Shown: one piece after another, positions 9,337-18,604 of the stretch
How the letters are laid out: each line of letters begins with the position of its first letter
How positions within the stretch are numbered: the first letter of the stretch is position 1
From: Candidatus Gemmiger excrementigallinarum
Lineage (GTDB): Bacteria; Bacillota; Clostridia; Oscillospirales; Ruminococcaceae
NCBI GenBank assembly: GCA_019116445.1
Contig: DXBP01000002.1
Coordinates: 17,397-81,396 of the forward strand
DNA length: 64,000 bases
Direction: 5' to 3'
Position numbers and translations under genes: made by a program
Notes under the pieces: model-generated
Database searches by the model: none
Told to the model about the DNA's origin: nothing
The model's input: the letters and a program-made list of their open reading frames with translations, nothing else

Positions 9337-10368
9337 TTACTCAGCGATTGCCTCGTAACCTTCCGGCGGAGTCAATCCCAATGCTTCGCAATTTGCCGCG
9401 TTATATTTTTTGGTTACATTGGGTGCAAATTCAACCGGCATTGTGGAGATATCCGCACCTTCTGCCAGAATCTGATACGCCATGGTACCGGTCTGGTAGC
9501 CCAGATCATAGTAGCTGATGGACAATGTGGCCACACCGCAACCTTTGCAGATGCCTTCTTCACCGGCAATCACAGGCACCTTAGCGGGAAGCACCACATT
9601 TGCAATCGCCTCGGTGTTGGACGCGGCCGTGTTATCCGTGGGAATGTAAATGACATCGGAAGCATCCGCAGCCGTCTGGGCCACAGACGTAACATCGTTG
9701 GTATCTGTGAACGCATAACGGGTTACGGTATAACCGGCATCCGCCAGATAGCCCTCCATCACATCGCACTGATATACAGAGTTTGCCTCCGCACTGCAGT
9801 AAAGCAAGCCAACGTTGACGGCATCCGGGAACAATTCTTGAATCATTTCCGCCTGCTGATCCAACGGAGCAAGATCAGACGTACCGGATACATTCCCGCC
9901 TACCGTACCGGACCAGTCACTGATATCCAAGGCCGTGGCGTAATCCGTTACAGAAGTGCCCAGAATGGGGATATCGGAAGTTGCCTGTGTAGCAGTCTGA
10001 AGCGGCGCCGTGGCATTGGCCAAAATAAGGTCCACATCTGCAGAAACAAAACCGTTAATGATCGTAGAGCAGTTGGCCGTATCGCCGGAGGCATTCTGTT
10101 CATCAAAAGTAACGTTATCCGCGCCCAGTTTTTCCGTCAACGCATCCTTGAATCCCTGCGTAGCGGCATCCAGTGCATCATGCTGAACCAGCTGGCAGAT
10201 ACCAATACGGTAAGTCTGCCCGGTTTCCGCTCCCGCTGCAGAAGTTTCGGCAGTAGTGCCGGTAGATTCAGCCGCCGAAGAGGTTTCTGCCGTGGAGGCA
10301 GATCCTCCACAAGCCGCAAGGCTCATGGCCATGGCAGCAGCTACCAACAGAGAAACAGATTTTTTCAT
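9337..10368 (-). CDS. ABC transporter substrate-binding lipoprotein, TrpX-like (COG2984)
   Basis: A 343-residue extracellular binding protein. The signal peptide has a hydrophobic core and lipobox LAAC (cysteine about residue 20), followed by a Ser/Thr/Ala-rich tether and a two-lobe ABC_sub_bind domain (YRIGICQLVQHDALDAA, VGLLYCSAEANS, VPVIAGEEGICKGCG). It captures the ligand for the permease and ATPase downstream. ATG 10368 with GGAGG upstream is clearly the start. A sigma-A type promoter lies 80 bases upstream; no T-box or other riboswitch consensus was found in the leader. Confidence 0.88.
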   Translation of the reverse strand: MKKSVSLLVAAAMAMSLAACGGSASTAETSSAAESTGTTAETSAAGAETGQTYRIGICQLVQHDALDAATQGFKDALTEKLGADNVTFDEQNASGDTANCSTIINGFVSADVDLILANATAPLQTATQATSDIPILGTSVTDYATALDISDWSGTVGGNVSGTSDLAPLDQQAEMIQELFPDAVNVGLLYCSAEANSVYQCDVMEGYLADAGYTVTRYAFTDTNDVTSVAQTAADASDVIYIPTDNTAASNTEAIANVVLPAKVPVIAGEEGICKGCGVATLSISYYDLGYQTGTMAYQILAEGADISTMPVEFAPNVTKKYNAANCEALGLTPPEGYEAIAE

Positions 10369-10448
10369 CGTTCTTCCTCCAAACAGTATCGGCTCCACGC
10401 TCAGCCTGTGCTGTATACTCCCTCCGCTTTGCCGATTTAGTGCTTTAA

Positions 10449-10478
10449 AGTATAGCATACTTCGCCTCTTTAAAGCAA
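10449..10478 (-). promoter_or_regulatory. Promoter of the TrpX-type importer operon
   Basis: Minus-strand TTGCTT (10473-10478), an 18-base spacer ending in TATGC, and TATACT (10449-10454) form a promoter with an extended -10. Confidence 0.65.
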
Positions 10479-10545
10479 CATGCTATTTGCACAAATTTCC
10501 CCTTCATTTTCCGTGACTATTGTGCAGTTCCGCCGCTTTTTGCAG

Positions 10546-10580
10546 CAAAAAAGCGGACAGAAACCATCTGTCCGCTTTCC
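10546..10580 (-). terminator. Intrinsic terminator of the divIVA-ileS-lspA cluster end
   Basis: A stem around AAGCGGACAGA pairs across a 4-base loop and is followed on the minus strand by TTTTTT. It lies directly after the PTS IIA gene. Confidence 0.85.
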
Positions 10581-10590
10581 TTATCCCGGA

Positions 10591-11064
10591 TCAATCGCCA
10601 AAACAGGCATTTTCTACTTTTTGCAAAAGTTCCAAAAAGCGAGTCGGGCTACTGGCGTGACGCAGGGCGTCTACCAGTGTATTCCGCCCCAGCAGATTCA
10701 CAAGCCTTGCAAGAATCTGCAAATGCAGTCCATCTTCATCTGGCGGCACCGCAATCATAAATAATAAATCTACCGGACGTCCATCCGGCGCGCCCCAGTC
10801 TACGCCGCGGCGCAATGTAAGAGCCGAAATACCTGGTGCAGATACACCTGCATTAACAGCATGCGGCAGCGCAATGCCTTCGCCTATTGCCGTTGTTCCG
10901 CCGAAGGTTTCGCGCTGGCAAACTGCATTATAATATGCCGTACCATTGGTAATAACGCCAATCCCTTCCTGCAGCTCCACCAAAATTCCCAAAGCGTCCG
11001 CTGCATTATCGATATTGGCATAGAGCAGTATTCCTTTGGGGTCCATCAGTTTGCTTACTTTCAT
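10591..11064 (-). CDS. PTS EIIA domain protein (PtsN/fructose type)
   Basis: A 157-residue single-domain EIIA of the mannitol-fructose family. The phosphorylatable histidine lies in EGIALPHA, and DLLFMIAVPP is the typical central strand. It accepts phosphate from HPr or NPr; no EIIB or EIIC gene is nearby, so it may be a regulatory EIIA rather than part of a sugar transporter. It is the last gene of the run from sepF leftwards, 24 bases after the Cof-type HAD gene. Confidence 0.82.
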   Translation of the reverse strand: MKVSKLMDPKGILLYANIDNAADALGILVELQEGIGVITNGTAYYNAVCQRETFGGTTAIGEGIALPHAVNAGVSAPGISALTLRRGVDWGAPDGRPVDLLFMIAVPPDEDGLHLQILARLVNLLGRNTLVDALRHASSPTRFLELLQKVENACFGD

Positions 11065-11087
11065 GGTCTATTCCCCTTTGACCGTTT

Positions 11088-11918
11088 TCAAACATCGGTC
11101 ACTTTGCGGATCAGCTTGTATAAGTACTCGCCTACGGCACCTTCGGAACAGGTGCACGTTGTCACCTCGTCGGCCGTAGCCTTGACTTCTGCCGGCGCAT
11201 TTGCAACTGCCACAGCATAACCGGCCGCCTTCATCAGTTCCAGATCATTGTAGTAATCGCCAATCACGATGGTCTTTTTCTGGGAACGGTTCATCAGCGC
11301 ACACAAGTCATGCATACCCGTTGCCTTGCTGACGCCCCCCGGCATAATTTCCAGATAGATGTTGTTGGTCGCCAGAAAATAGTTATCGCGCCCGTAATAC
11401 TTCGTCTTGGCATATTGCCCAAGTTTCCGGATGGTTTCCGGGTCGGAGGCAAAAACCACTTTGACCCATCCATCCGGCACACACTCAATGGGGCACGCAA
11501 TGCTTCCCAGATGTTCATCCACCTGGTGGGCATGCGTATATTCGTTGGCGCGGATCACATACATTTCCCCGTTACCGGCCATTACTTCTACACCCATGCG
11601 CGGAAATTTTGTCAGAACGTCTGCGATGGCAGTCGTAGCCTGTTCCCTGTTCAAGGTAGAACGGTGCAAAACCGATTCCGTTGAGAAATCATAGAGCAAA
11701 GCCCCATTACAGGAAATCGCTGGCAAAGAGAGCTGAATTCCCTCAAGCGCTGCGCGGATAGACTCCGGAGGCCGCCCGGTCGCTACCGTAAACATTCCTC
11801 CCATTTCGACAAACAGCTGGATCACCGTCTTATTGCAGGTGGGAAGTCCCTCCTTTGCCGTAAGCAGGGTATTATCCATATCGCAGATGACAAGATAATC
11901 ACTGAGTGCTGATTTCAT
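11088..11918 (-). CDS. Cof-type HAD hydrolase
   Basis: A 276-residue HAD phosphatase of the Cof/YidA group (COG0561). Motif I is ICDMDNTLLTAKEG, motif II is TVATGRPPES, and motif IV is VIGDYYNDLELMKAAG near the C-terminus, with a C2-type cap between. Such enzymes dephosphorylate sugar phosphates, FMN or PLP; the substrate is unknown here. Its start overlaps the stop of the upstream RluD gene by four bases, so it is translated within that operon. Confidence 0.85.
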   Translation of the reverse strand: MKSALSDYLVICDMDNTLLTAKEGLPTCNKTVIQLFVEMGGMFTVATGRPPESIRAALEGIQLSLPAISCNGALLYDFSTESVLHRSTLNREQATTAIADVLTKFPRMGVEVMAGNGEMYVIRANEYTHAHQVDEHLGSIACPIECVPDGWVKVVFASDPETIRKLGQYAKTKYYGRDNYFLATNNIYLEIMPGGVSKATGMHDLCALMNRSQKKTIVIGDYYNDLELMKAAGYAVAVANAPAEVKATADEVTTCTCSEGAVGEYLYKLIRKVTDV

Positions 11919-12853
11919 GCACGGTGTTCCTTTCTAAGCCGATTTAGAAATTCCGTAAAATAGGGGGGCAACGGCGAATCAAATTGAATCCACTCCCCTG
12001 TTGCAGGATGTACAAACCCCAATTCCTTGGCATGCAGGCATTGCCCATTCAAACTTTTAATACAATTGCGGGGCCCATATACAGCATCGCCCGCAAGGGG
12101 ATGCCCCGTGGAAGCCATGTGTACGCGAATCTGATGCGTGCGACCAGTTTTCAGTTGGCAGGCAATATAGGTAAAATTGCCAAAGCGTTCCAACGCCCGC
12201 CATCCGGTATAGGCATAACGGGCACCTGCCGCTTCTTCCGGCACAACCGCCATTTTCTTGCGATCCCGGGGATCACGCCCCAGCCATGTTTCCACATAAC
12301 CTTCGTCATCCTTGAGATTTCCGTACACTACCGCGTGATATACCCGATGGATGCTGTGCACACTCATCTGGGCGCTCAGCGCCTGATGGGTGGCATCGTT
12401 TTTGGCGACCACCAGCAGGCCGCTGGTATCCTTATCAATGCGATGCACAATGCCGGGACGAATTGCGCCTCCAATGCCAGACAGCTGGCCTTCGCAATGA
12501 TACAGCAATGCGTTTACCAGCGTTCCGTCCGGATTTCCCGGTGCAGGATGCACAACCATACCCTTGGGCTTATTTACCACAATCAGGTCTGTATCCTCGT
12601 ACACAATGGAAAGCGGAATATTCTGCGGAACTGCTTCAATCGGTTTTGGTTCCGGCAGGCAAAGCAGATATTGAGCACCCGGGCAAACCTTCTCTTTTTT
12701 GTTCACCGGACGCCCATTCTGAGTCACGCAGCCCTGCTCCATCAACGTCTGCAGTGCGCTGCGGGACAGGGACAAATCTGCACACTGTCTTGCCAGCCAG
12801 GCATCCAGGCGTCCCTGGGCCTGGGGGCCGGCAACAATCTCAAGTGGTTCCAT
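11915..12853 (-). CDS. RluA/RluD-family 23S rRNA pseudouridine synthase
   Basis: A 312-residue enzyme. An N-terminal S4 RNA-binding domain (about residues 12-75) precedes the catalytic domain with VVNKPKGMVVHPAPG and the motif HRIDKDTSGLLVVAKN, whose aspartate attacks uridine. KTGRTHQIRVHMASTGHPLAGD is the usual C-terminal motif. It isomerises uridines of 23S rRNA. Following lspA is the standard Firmicute arrangement; the genes overlap by 14 bases. The symbol rluD is likely but position specificity is not proven. Confidence 0.88.
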   Translation of the reverse strand: MEPLEIVAGPQAQGRLDAWLARQCADLSLSRSALQTLMEQGCVTQNGRPVNKKEKVCPGAQYLLCLPEPKPIEAVPQNIPLSIVYEDTDLIVVNKPKGMVVHPAPGNPDGTLVNALLYHCEGQLSGIGGAIRPGIVHRIDKDTSGLLVVAKNDATHQALSAQMSVHSIHRVYHAVVYGNLKDDEGYVETWLGRDPRDRKKMAVVPEEAAGARYAYTGWRALERFGNFTYIACQLKTGRTHQIRVHMASTGHPLAGDAVYGPRNCIKSLNGQCLHAKELGFVHPATGEWIQFDSPLPPYFTEFLNRLRKEHRA

Positions 12854-13361
12854 CCGAGGCCTCTTTTTGCTGTTTAGCCGCTTTTTCTGCCTTATCTTTC
12901 TGGAGGGAATCGTAAAAAATCCACAGCATCAGCAAAATAACACCCGTAGTAATACAGATATCTGCAAAGTTAAAGACCGCAAAATTGACAAACAGAACAT
13001 TGATATAATCGACCACGACCCCATTCAGGAATCGATCAATCAGATTACCGATACCACCACCCAGAATCAGCGTCCAGGAAATGCGTTCCCACATTCCCAT
13101 TTTCCGCAGCAGCAAAAGCAGCAGCACACAGATCAGCATAACGGAAGTTACGCCGATGAGCAGCATTTGTTTGCCTGCCAGCATAGAAAACGCCATTCCA
13201 TCATTCAGGTAATAGCGCAGTTCCAGAATGCCCGGCAGTACGGTTATGGCCCCCAGTGGTTGCAGTACCACGGTTGCCCAGTGTTTGATCAACTGGTCCA
13301 CCACCACCAAAATGGCAGCTACCAGCACAGATACAATGGAAACAATCATCTGAAACCCCAT
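12840..13361 (-). CDS. lspA: Lipoprotein signal peptidase (signal peptidase II)
   Basis: A 173-residue polytopic membrane aspartyl protease that cleaves prolipoprotein signal peptides. Four hydrophobic segments are visible. The catalytic aspartates lie in GGIGNLIDRF and FNFADICI, with VVDYINV between them; VVDQLIKHW is the conserved first-segment block. A 24-residue charged cytoplasmic tail is longer than usual. ATG 13361 starts inside the run-out of a strong terminator; ATG 13349 with GGGG six bases upstream is an equally plausible start. Confidence 0.92.
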   Translation of the reverse strand: MGFQMIVSIVSVLVAAILVVVDQLIKHWATVVLQPLGAITVLPGILELRYYLNDGMAFSMLAGKQMLLIGVTSVMLICVLLLLLLRKMGMWERISWTLILGGGIGNLIDRFLNGVVVDYINVLFVNFAVFNFADICITTGVILLMLWIFYDSLQKDKAEKAAKQQKEASDGTT

Positions 13362-13368
13362 GATTTCA

Positions 13369-13406
13369 AAAAATCAGCGGTGCTTACACGAATATAAGCA
13401 CCGCTG
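13369..13406 (-). terminator. Intrinsic terminator between ileS and lspA
   Basis: Arms 13375-13386 and 13395-13406 pair over 12 bases with an 8-base loop, followed on the minus strand by ATTTTTTG. It ends only about eight bases before the first lspA ATG. Confidence 0.85.
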
Positions 13407-13415
13407 AAAGTAAAA

Positions 13416-16190
13416 TTACATTCCGAGGACTTTTGCGCAACGCGGGCACAGACCGTTTTCGCCAACGGCCGTATCATACTTCCAGCAACGCAGGCACTTG
13501 GCGCCAGCCGCATGCTCAGCCTGTACGCCCAAGCCATCCACAACGCCCTTCACGCCGCCTTCTCCCTGTTCCAGACGAACCTGGGAAACGATAAACAAAT
13601 CAGCCAGTTCATCCATCGGGATAGCATTCAGGAACGCGTAGACGTCTTCATTGCAGTACAGCGTCAAAGCCGCCTCCAGAGAAGAACCGATCAGCTTATC
13701 TGCACGGGCCTGTTCAAGGACCTTCTTCACATCGTCGCGGATTGCCATGATGCGATCCCACTTGGCCGTGAAAGCCTCACCGGCCGCCGGCTTTGCTTCC
13801 GGCATCTGCTCAAAGACAACATATTCCTTCATGCCGGGCATCTTGGGTACATAGCTCCAGATTTCCTGGCTGGTAAAGCACAGGATCGGCGCCAGCAGTT
13901 TGGTGAAATCCACCAGAATGCGGTACAGCGCCGTCTGGGCACAGCGGCGGGCATGATCGTCCGCGCAGTACAGGCGATCTTTGATGACGTCCATATAGAA
14001 GTTGGACATATCAATGACACAGAAGTTGTACAACGCATGGTAAGCGCGGGAGAAATCGTAATGATCGTAAGCATCCCGCATTGTAGCAGTCAGCGCATTG
14101 CAGGCTTCCAGTGCCCAGCGATCGATCTCAAAGAGCTGATCTTCCGGAACAGCATCTTTGTTCGGGTCGAAATCGCTGAGGTTGCCCAGCATAAAGCGGG
14201 CGGTATTACGCATTTTGCGGTAGGCTTCCGACAGCTGCCGGAAGATTTCCTTACCGGCACGCACATCCACCGTATAGTCGCTGGAAGCCACCCACAGGCG
14301 GATGATGTCTGCACCGTAATCACGGATGATCTCCGCGGGTTCCATACCGTTGCCGGCAGACTTATGCATCTGCTTGCCCTGGGCATCCACAACCCAGCCA
14401 TGGCACAGAACTTCACGGTACGGCGCGATTCCCTGCGTAGCCACACTGGTCAGCAAGCTGGACTGGAACCAACCGCGGAACTGATCCGCGCCTTCCATAT
14501 ACATATCAACAGGCCAGGTCAGTTCGGAACGTTCACGGCACACCGCGCTCCAGGTAGAGCCGGAATCAAACCAGACGTCCATGATGTCGGGATCTTTCTC
14601 CCAATCCGAAGCACCACATTCGCAGACTTCCGTCTTGGGCATGATCTCATTGGCATCGTATTTATACCATGCGTCACTGCCCTCTTTGCGGAACAGGTCG
14701 GAAACCGCCTTGATGGAGGCATCCGTGATGTGATACTTACCACACTTTTTGCAGTAGAACACCGGAATCGGCACGCCCCAGACGCGCTGACGGCTGATGC
14801 ACCAGTCACTGCGATCCCGGACCATACCGGTCATACGGTCATGGCCCCAGGCCGGTTGCCAGTGCACACTGTCAATGGCCTTATAGACATCCTCCTTGAA
14901 GGCGTCAATGGAGCAGAACCACTGCTCGGTGGCGCGGAAGATGATGGGGTGATGGCAGCGCCAGCAATGAGGATACTGGTGGGTGATATGCTGTACCCCC
15001 ATCAGGTGGCCGCTTTCCTTGATATGCTCCAGGATAACCTTATTGGCAGCCCAGACCTTCAGACCGGCAAATTCCTTACCAGCCTCCTCCGTCAGGCATC
15101 CGGCATCATCCACCGGAACGACGATGGGCAGCTGGGGATAATGGTTGACGCAGACTTCAAAGTCCTCAACACCGTGGCCAGGCGCCGTGTGAACACAGCC
15201 CGTACCGCCTTCCAGCGTAACGTGGTCGCCCAGAATCACGAGGCCTTTGCGCTCCAGGAAGGGATGCTGGTATTCCATCAGTTCCAGTTCATCACCATGA
15301 ACCACTTCGGGCAGCACTTCATATTCTTCAATATGGCAGGCTTCCATCGTGGGCTTGACCAGCTCAGCTGCCATGATGTGGTAGTCTTCGCCGATCTTGA
15401 CGAAAGCATATTCAATATCAGGGTTCAGGCAGGTCGCCACGTTAGCGGGCAACGTCCAGGTTGTGGTCGTCCAAATCACGATCCATGCCTTATCCAGCGG
15501 AATATTGTGCTTGGCCAGAACGCCCTTGGGATCAGCGGTCAGCTTAAAGCGGACATAAATGGAATCGCACTCGTCCTCAGCATATTCGATTTCGGCTTCA
15601 GCCAGCGCCGTACGGTCTTCCGGGCACCAGTAAACAGCCTTCATGCCCTTGTAGATGTACCCTTTTTTGGCCATCTCGCCAAAGATTTCGACCTGACGAG
15701 CCTCAAATTCAGGGCGCAGTGTCAGGTAGGGATTTTCAAAGTCACCCTGCACGCCAAGACGCTTGAACTGGTCGTTCATAACGTCAATATGCTCGGTAGC
15801 AAACTCCTTGCAGATCTTGCGCAGTTCCAGCTTGGAAACACCGGACTTGTTATCGCCCAAAGAGCCCAAAGCCTTCAATTCAATGGGGAGGCCGTGGGTA
15901 TCATAACCGGGCACATAGGGAGCCTGGAAACCCGCCATGTTCTTGTAGCGGATGATGATATCCTTGATAATCTTGTTCAGCGCAGTACCCATGTGGATGC
16001 TGCCGTTGGCATACGGAGGGCCATCATGCAGAATGTAGCGGGGCTTACCCTCGTTATTGCGAATCATCTGCTCGTAGACGTGGTTCTGCTCCCAGTCCTC
16101 CAGCATTTTGGGTTCCTTTTTCGGCAGGCCGGCCCGCATTTCAAAGGGCGTCTGCATCTTGTGGATGGTATCATTGTAATTCTGCGGCAA
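13416..16190 (-). CDS. ileS: Isoleucyl-tRNA synthetase
   Basis: A 924-residue class I synthetase of the bacterial type with C-terminal zinc finger. The HIGH motif appears as PYANGSIHMG, the KMSKS loop as KQMHKSAGN, and the editing domain includes TTTWTLPAN. The C-terminus has a C-x2-C...C-x2-C zinc ribbon (CLRCW, CPRC). It charges tRNA-Ile and clears Val-tRNA-Ile. The TTG at 16190 has GGAGAG and AGGA upstream; ATG 16157 is an alternative. No T-box leader is present; it follows divIVA by 50 bases. Confidence 0.96.
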   Translation of the reverse strand: MPQNYNDTIHKMQTPFEMRAGLPKKEPKMLEDWEQNHVYEQMIRNNEGKPRYILHDGPPYANGSIHMGTALNKIIKDIIIRYKNMAGFQAPYVPGYDTHGLPIELKALGSLGDNKSGVSKLELRKICKEFATEHIDVMNDQFKRLGVQGDFENPYLTLRPEFEARQVEIFGEMAKKGYIYKGMKAVYWCPEDRTALAEAEIEYAEDECDSIYVRFKLTADPKGVLAKHNIPLDKAWIVIWTTTTWTLPANVATCLNPDIEYAFVKIGEDYHIMAAELVKPTMEACHIEEYEVLPEVVHGDELELMEYQHPFLERKGLVILGDHVTLEGGTGCVHTAPGHGVEDFEVCVNHYPQLPIVVPVDDAGCLTEEAGKEFAGLKVWAANKVILEHIKESGHLMGVQHITHQYPHCWRCHHPIIFRATEQWFCSIDAFKEDVYKAIDSVHWQPAWGHDRMTGMVRDRSDWCISRQRVWGVPIPVFYCKKCGKYHITDASIKAVSDLFRKEGSDAWYKYDANEIMPKTEVCECGASDWEKDPDIMDVWFDSGSTWSAVCRERSELTWPVDMYMEGADQFRGWFQSSLLTSVATQGIAPYREVLCHGWVVDAQGKQMHKSAGNGMEPAEIIRDYGADIIRLWVASSDYTVDVRAGKEIFRQLSEAYRKMRNTARFMLGNLSDFDPNKDAVPEDQLFEIDRWALEACNALTATMRDAYDHYDFSRAYHALYNFCVIDMSNFYMDVIKDRLYCADDHARRCAQTALYRILVDFTKLLAPILCFTSQEIWSYVPKMPGMKEYVVFEQMPEAKPAAGEAFTAKWDRIMAIRDDVKKVLEQARADKLIGSSLEAALTLYCNEDVYAFLNAIPMDELADLFIVSQVRLEQGEGGVKGVVDGLGVQAEHAAGAKCLRCWKYDTAVGENGLCPRCAKVLGM

Positions 16191-16240
16191 GATTTCCTAC
16201 TCTCCTCTATTTGGAAAATTTCTTTTCTGTATCTGCAGGC

Positions 16241-17182
16241 TCAACTGTCAAAGTCTACGCCTTCAAAATTATCGAACGCGGGGGAAGCCAACTCCTCCTG
16301 CGGTTCTGCAGCAGCCTTGGGCTTGCGGGATGCACGCTTTCCCGTGCTGGATTTTCTGGTTTTGCGCGCCGGCTTTTCCACCGGAGGATCATCATACAAC
16401 CCCGCGCCCGGCTGGAACGGAAGTTCCTCCTGCGGCTGCGCAGCGGGCTGTACAGGTGCTGCAATTTCTTCCGGTTCTTCCGGATGCGGCGCAATCGCAA
16501 ATTCCACCGTGTCTACTTTTTCAGCTTCCTCTTCCGTAGACTCGGTCTGCTGCACGTTGCCTGCTGCATAATAACGGGCATCCGGCTGTGCAGCTGTTTC
16601 CTGCTGCACCGGTTGCACGGGTGATGCAGGCTGCACCGGTTCCGTATAAACAGGTTCCGGCGGCGCGGTCTGCACGGGCTCTGCCACGGCAGCAGGTTGA
16701 GCAGTTTCGGTTTGCTCCGGCTCATCCTCCGGTTTCTTGTACTCCGGCAGTTTGCTGATCAGGTTGATATGTTTGCGGTACATTTCCATCAGCGAACGTT
16801 TAAAACTGTCCGCTTCGCTTTTCAGCGTGACCACTTCCTGTTTTGCCAGCTCCACATCATCTCTCGCGCGCTGCTCACGGTCATCCGCCTTCATGTTGGC
16901 AGCCCGGATAATTTCCGCTGCCTTCTGCTTGGCCTCACGGATCACGTTTTCTCCCAACCGCTGGGCATTGATCATCGTTGTGCGCAGGGTATCCTCCTCT
17001 GCGCGATATTGGTCGATGCGCTGAGCAAGCACCACGAGTTTTTTCTGCAAATCGTCGTTTTGTGCCGACAATTCCTCCATGCTCTCCGCAACCTGTTTGA
17101 GATAATCGTCCACATCATCGCAGCGATAGCCGCGCATAGACTTTTCAAATGTTACGCGGCGGACATCCTCAGAAGATATCAT
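16241..17182 (-). CDS. divIVA: DivIVA-domain cell division protein
   Basis: A 313-residue protein. The N-terminal DivIVA domain is clear (FEKSMRGYRCDDVDDYLKQV), followed by a long coiled coil (about residues 35-150) and then a Pro/Glu/Gln-rich, low-complexity region of some 120 residues ending in a basic Lys/Arg/Ser stretch and an acidic tail. DivIVA binds curved membrane at septa and poles. The extended low-complexity half is longer than in Bacillus DivIVA. Its place between ylmH and ileS is the conserved Firmicute order. Confidence 0.9.
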   Translation of the reverse strand: MISSEDVRRVTFEKSMRGYRCDDVDDYLKQVAESMEELSAQNDDLQKKLVVLAQRIDQYRAEEDTLRTTMINAQRLGENVIREAKQKAAEIIRAANMKADDREQRARDDVELAKQEVVTLKSEADSFKRSLMEMYRKHINLISKLPEYKKPEDEPEQTETAQPAAVAEPVQTAPPEPVYTEPVQPASPVQPVQQETAAQPDARYYAAGNVQQTESTEEEAEKVDTVEFAIAPHPEEPEEIAAPVQPAAQPQEELPFQPGAGLYDDPPVEKPARKTRKSSTGKRASRKPKAAAEPQEELASPAFDNFEGVDFDS

Positions 17183-17243
17183 GATTTTCCTCCTGTATTC
17201 GGACTTTCCGGGGTAAGCTATCTGCCAAAAGCGGTTCTACGCT

Positions 17244-18050
17244 TCAGTACTGAAAGAAAGAAATAAAAACACGGTCTTTTCGGCTCTTGCCGCCGATTTC
17301 GGCCAGTTGGTAACGCCCCACACCACGCACCGTAAAAATATCCCGGGCATAGACGGGCTCGTGAGCAGCCCGCAACGGCAGATGGTTGATTTCTACACGT
17401 CCTGCCGCAATATAGTCTGCAGCTTTCGTCCGCGAGGTATGCATCATAGCGGCCAGTACCGCATCGGCCCGCAAAGAAGAAACCGTCGCTTCCTTCAGCG
17501 CTCGTTCTTCCCCCTGGTACAGATGTTCCGGAATCTGTTCACAAGGCGAAACCCGGACCGGGCATTTGCCCGCGCTTGTCAGTTCGGAAGCGATGAAATC
17601 CTGCTTATCTGCCAGCACCACCGCATAGCAGGATGCCGCATCTTTGGGATCACATAACAAATCGCCCAAGCAAGCCCGATCCAATCCCAGCCCCAGAATA
17701 GAACCGAGATAATCCCGATGACCGGGCAGTTTATCTCCGCCGGAAGCAGCCAGCATCTGAAGATAAGCAAGCGGTTCTTCCTGCCAGGCATCCGCCGGTT
17801 CCAGACAGAGCACCTTACGTTCGGCGCCTTCATAACCGCCCCAAAAGCGGAACTCCTCAAACGATGCCTTATGGCAGGCGGCTTCGGCCAGAATCTGTTC
17901 CCGGTCTGAAAGAAATCCTGTATAACGGGGAATCCCGCGATTTTGGGCCACACGGCAAAGTTCTTCCACGCGGCGCATCAATCTGCGCTCTTCATCATTT
18001 TGCGGCGGAATGAATCCCCGTGCCGCAGCAGTATCAGAAGAAGACGCCAT
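17244..18050 (-). CDS. ylmH: YlmH family S4-domain RNA-binding protein
   Basis: A 268-residue protein of the YlmH family. The N-terminal two-thirds contain YTGFLSDREQ and GYEGAERKVL; the C-terminal S4 domain includes SRTKAADYIAAGRVEIN. YlmH homologues bind stalled 50S subunits and take part in ribosome rescue. I chose ATG 18050, inside the end of sepF (overlap of 17 bases), over TTG 18068. Position between sepF and divIVA supports the call. Confidence 0.88.
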   Translation of the reverse strand: MASSSDTAAARGFIPPQNDEERRLMRRVEELCRVAQNRGIPRYTGFLSDREQILAEAACHKASFEEFRFWGGYEGAERKVLCLEPADAWQEEPLAYLQMLAASGGDKLPGHRDYLGSILGLGLDRACLGDLLCDPKDAASCYAVVLADKQDFIASELTSAGKCPVRVSPCEQIPEHLYQGEERALKEATVSSLRADAVLAAMMHTSRTKAADYIAAGRVEINHLPLRAAHEPVYARDIFTVRGVGRYQLAEIGGKSRKDRVFISFFQY

Positions 18051-18483
18051 TATTTTCCAGTTCGTCAATCAGGTCGCCCATAATATCAACGTTATAAGGG
18101 GTAATGATGAAAGTACTGGTTGCCACCCGCTTAATCTGACCGTTGTTGGCATAGGCAACGCCGGACAAAAAGTCGATCAGGCGACGGGAAACTTCCTTAC
18201 CGGTAGACTCCAGGTTCAACACAACGGTACGCTTGGCGTTGAGCTGGTCAGCAATCGTGGAGGCATCCTCAAACCGTTCAGGCTTGACCAGCACAACCTG
18301 CAGCTGCGTGGTTGCGTTGATATTGACCACTTTGTTGCTATGCTGTTTGACTTCAGCCTGAGAATAACTCTGTACAGCGGTGCCCTGGCCGCCGGCAAAG
18401 ATTTCGTCCTCGGTATCATCTATATAAGAATCGCCTTCCGGGTCGATTCCAAGCTTACTCTTCAAACTGTCAAACATAGACAT
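18034..18483 (-). CDS. sepF: Cell division protein SepF
   Basis: A 149-residue cytoplasmic protein. The N-terminus begins MSMFDSLKSKLG, a membrane-binding helix, followed by an acidic linker and the SepF globular domain (ALMOST-like blocks VVLNLESTGKEVSRRLIDFLSGV and the C-terminal FIITPYNVDI). SepF forms arcs that tether FtsZ to the membrane. AAAGGAG lies upstream of ATG 18483. It is the first gene of the cluster behind a near-consensus promoter. Confidence 0.92.
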   Translation of the reverse strand: MSMFDSLKSKLGIDPEGDSYIDDTEDEIFAGGQGTAVQSYSQAEVKQHSNKVVNINATTQLQVVLVKPERFEDASTIADQLNAKRTVVLNLESTGKEVSRRLIDFLSGVAYANNGQIKRVATSTFIITPYNVDIMGDLIDELENNGVFF

Positions 18484-18553
18484 CGTCGTTACTCCTTTGG
18501 TCGAACCTGCGCATGAGTACGCGCAGGAACTGTTACAGCGATATACACTAAAT

Positions 18554-18582
18554 ATTATCTTCTTTTTTATGTCAATTGTCAA
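18554..18582 (-). promoter_or_regulatory. Promoter of sepF-ylmH-divIVA-ileS
   Basis: Minus-strand TTGACA (18577-18582), a 17-base spacer and GATAAT (18554-18559). A second overlapping TTGACA lies within the spacer. Confidence 0.75.
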
Positions 18583-18604
18583 TATCAAACGGACAGTTTC
18601 TGCG

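Noticed and set aside
10369..10590. Possible T-box or other riboswitch before the TrpX-type importer
   Set aside because: No T-box GGTGGNACCRCG-like motif or specifier stem was found; only a terminator and a promoter are visible.
13512..16571. 1019-codon plus-strand open frame
   Set aside because: Antisense to ileS and the divIVA end; translation shows no domain.
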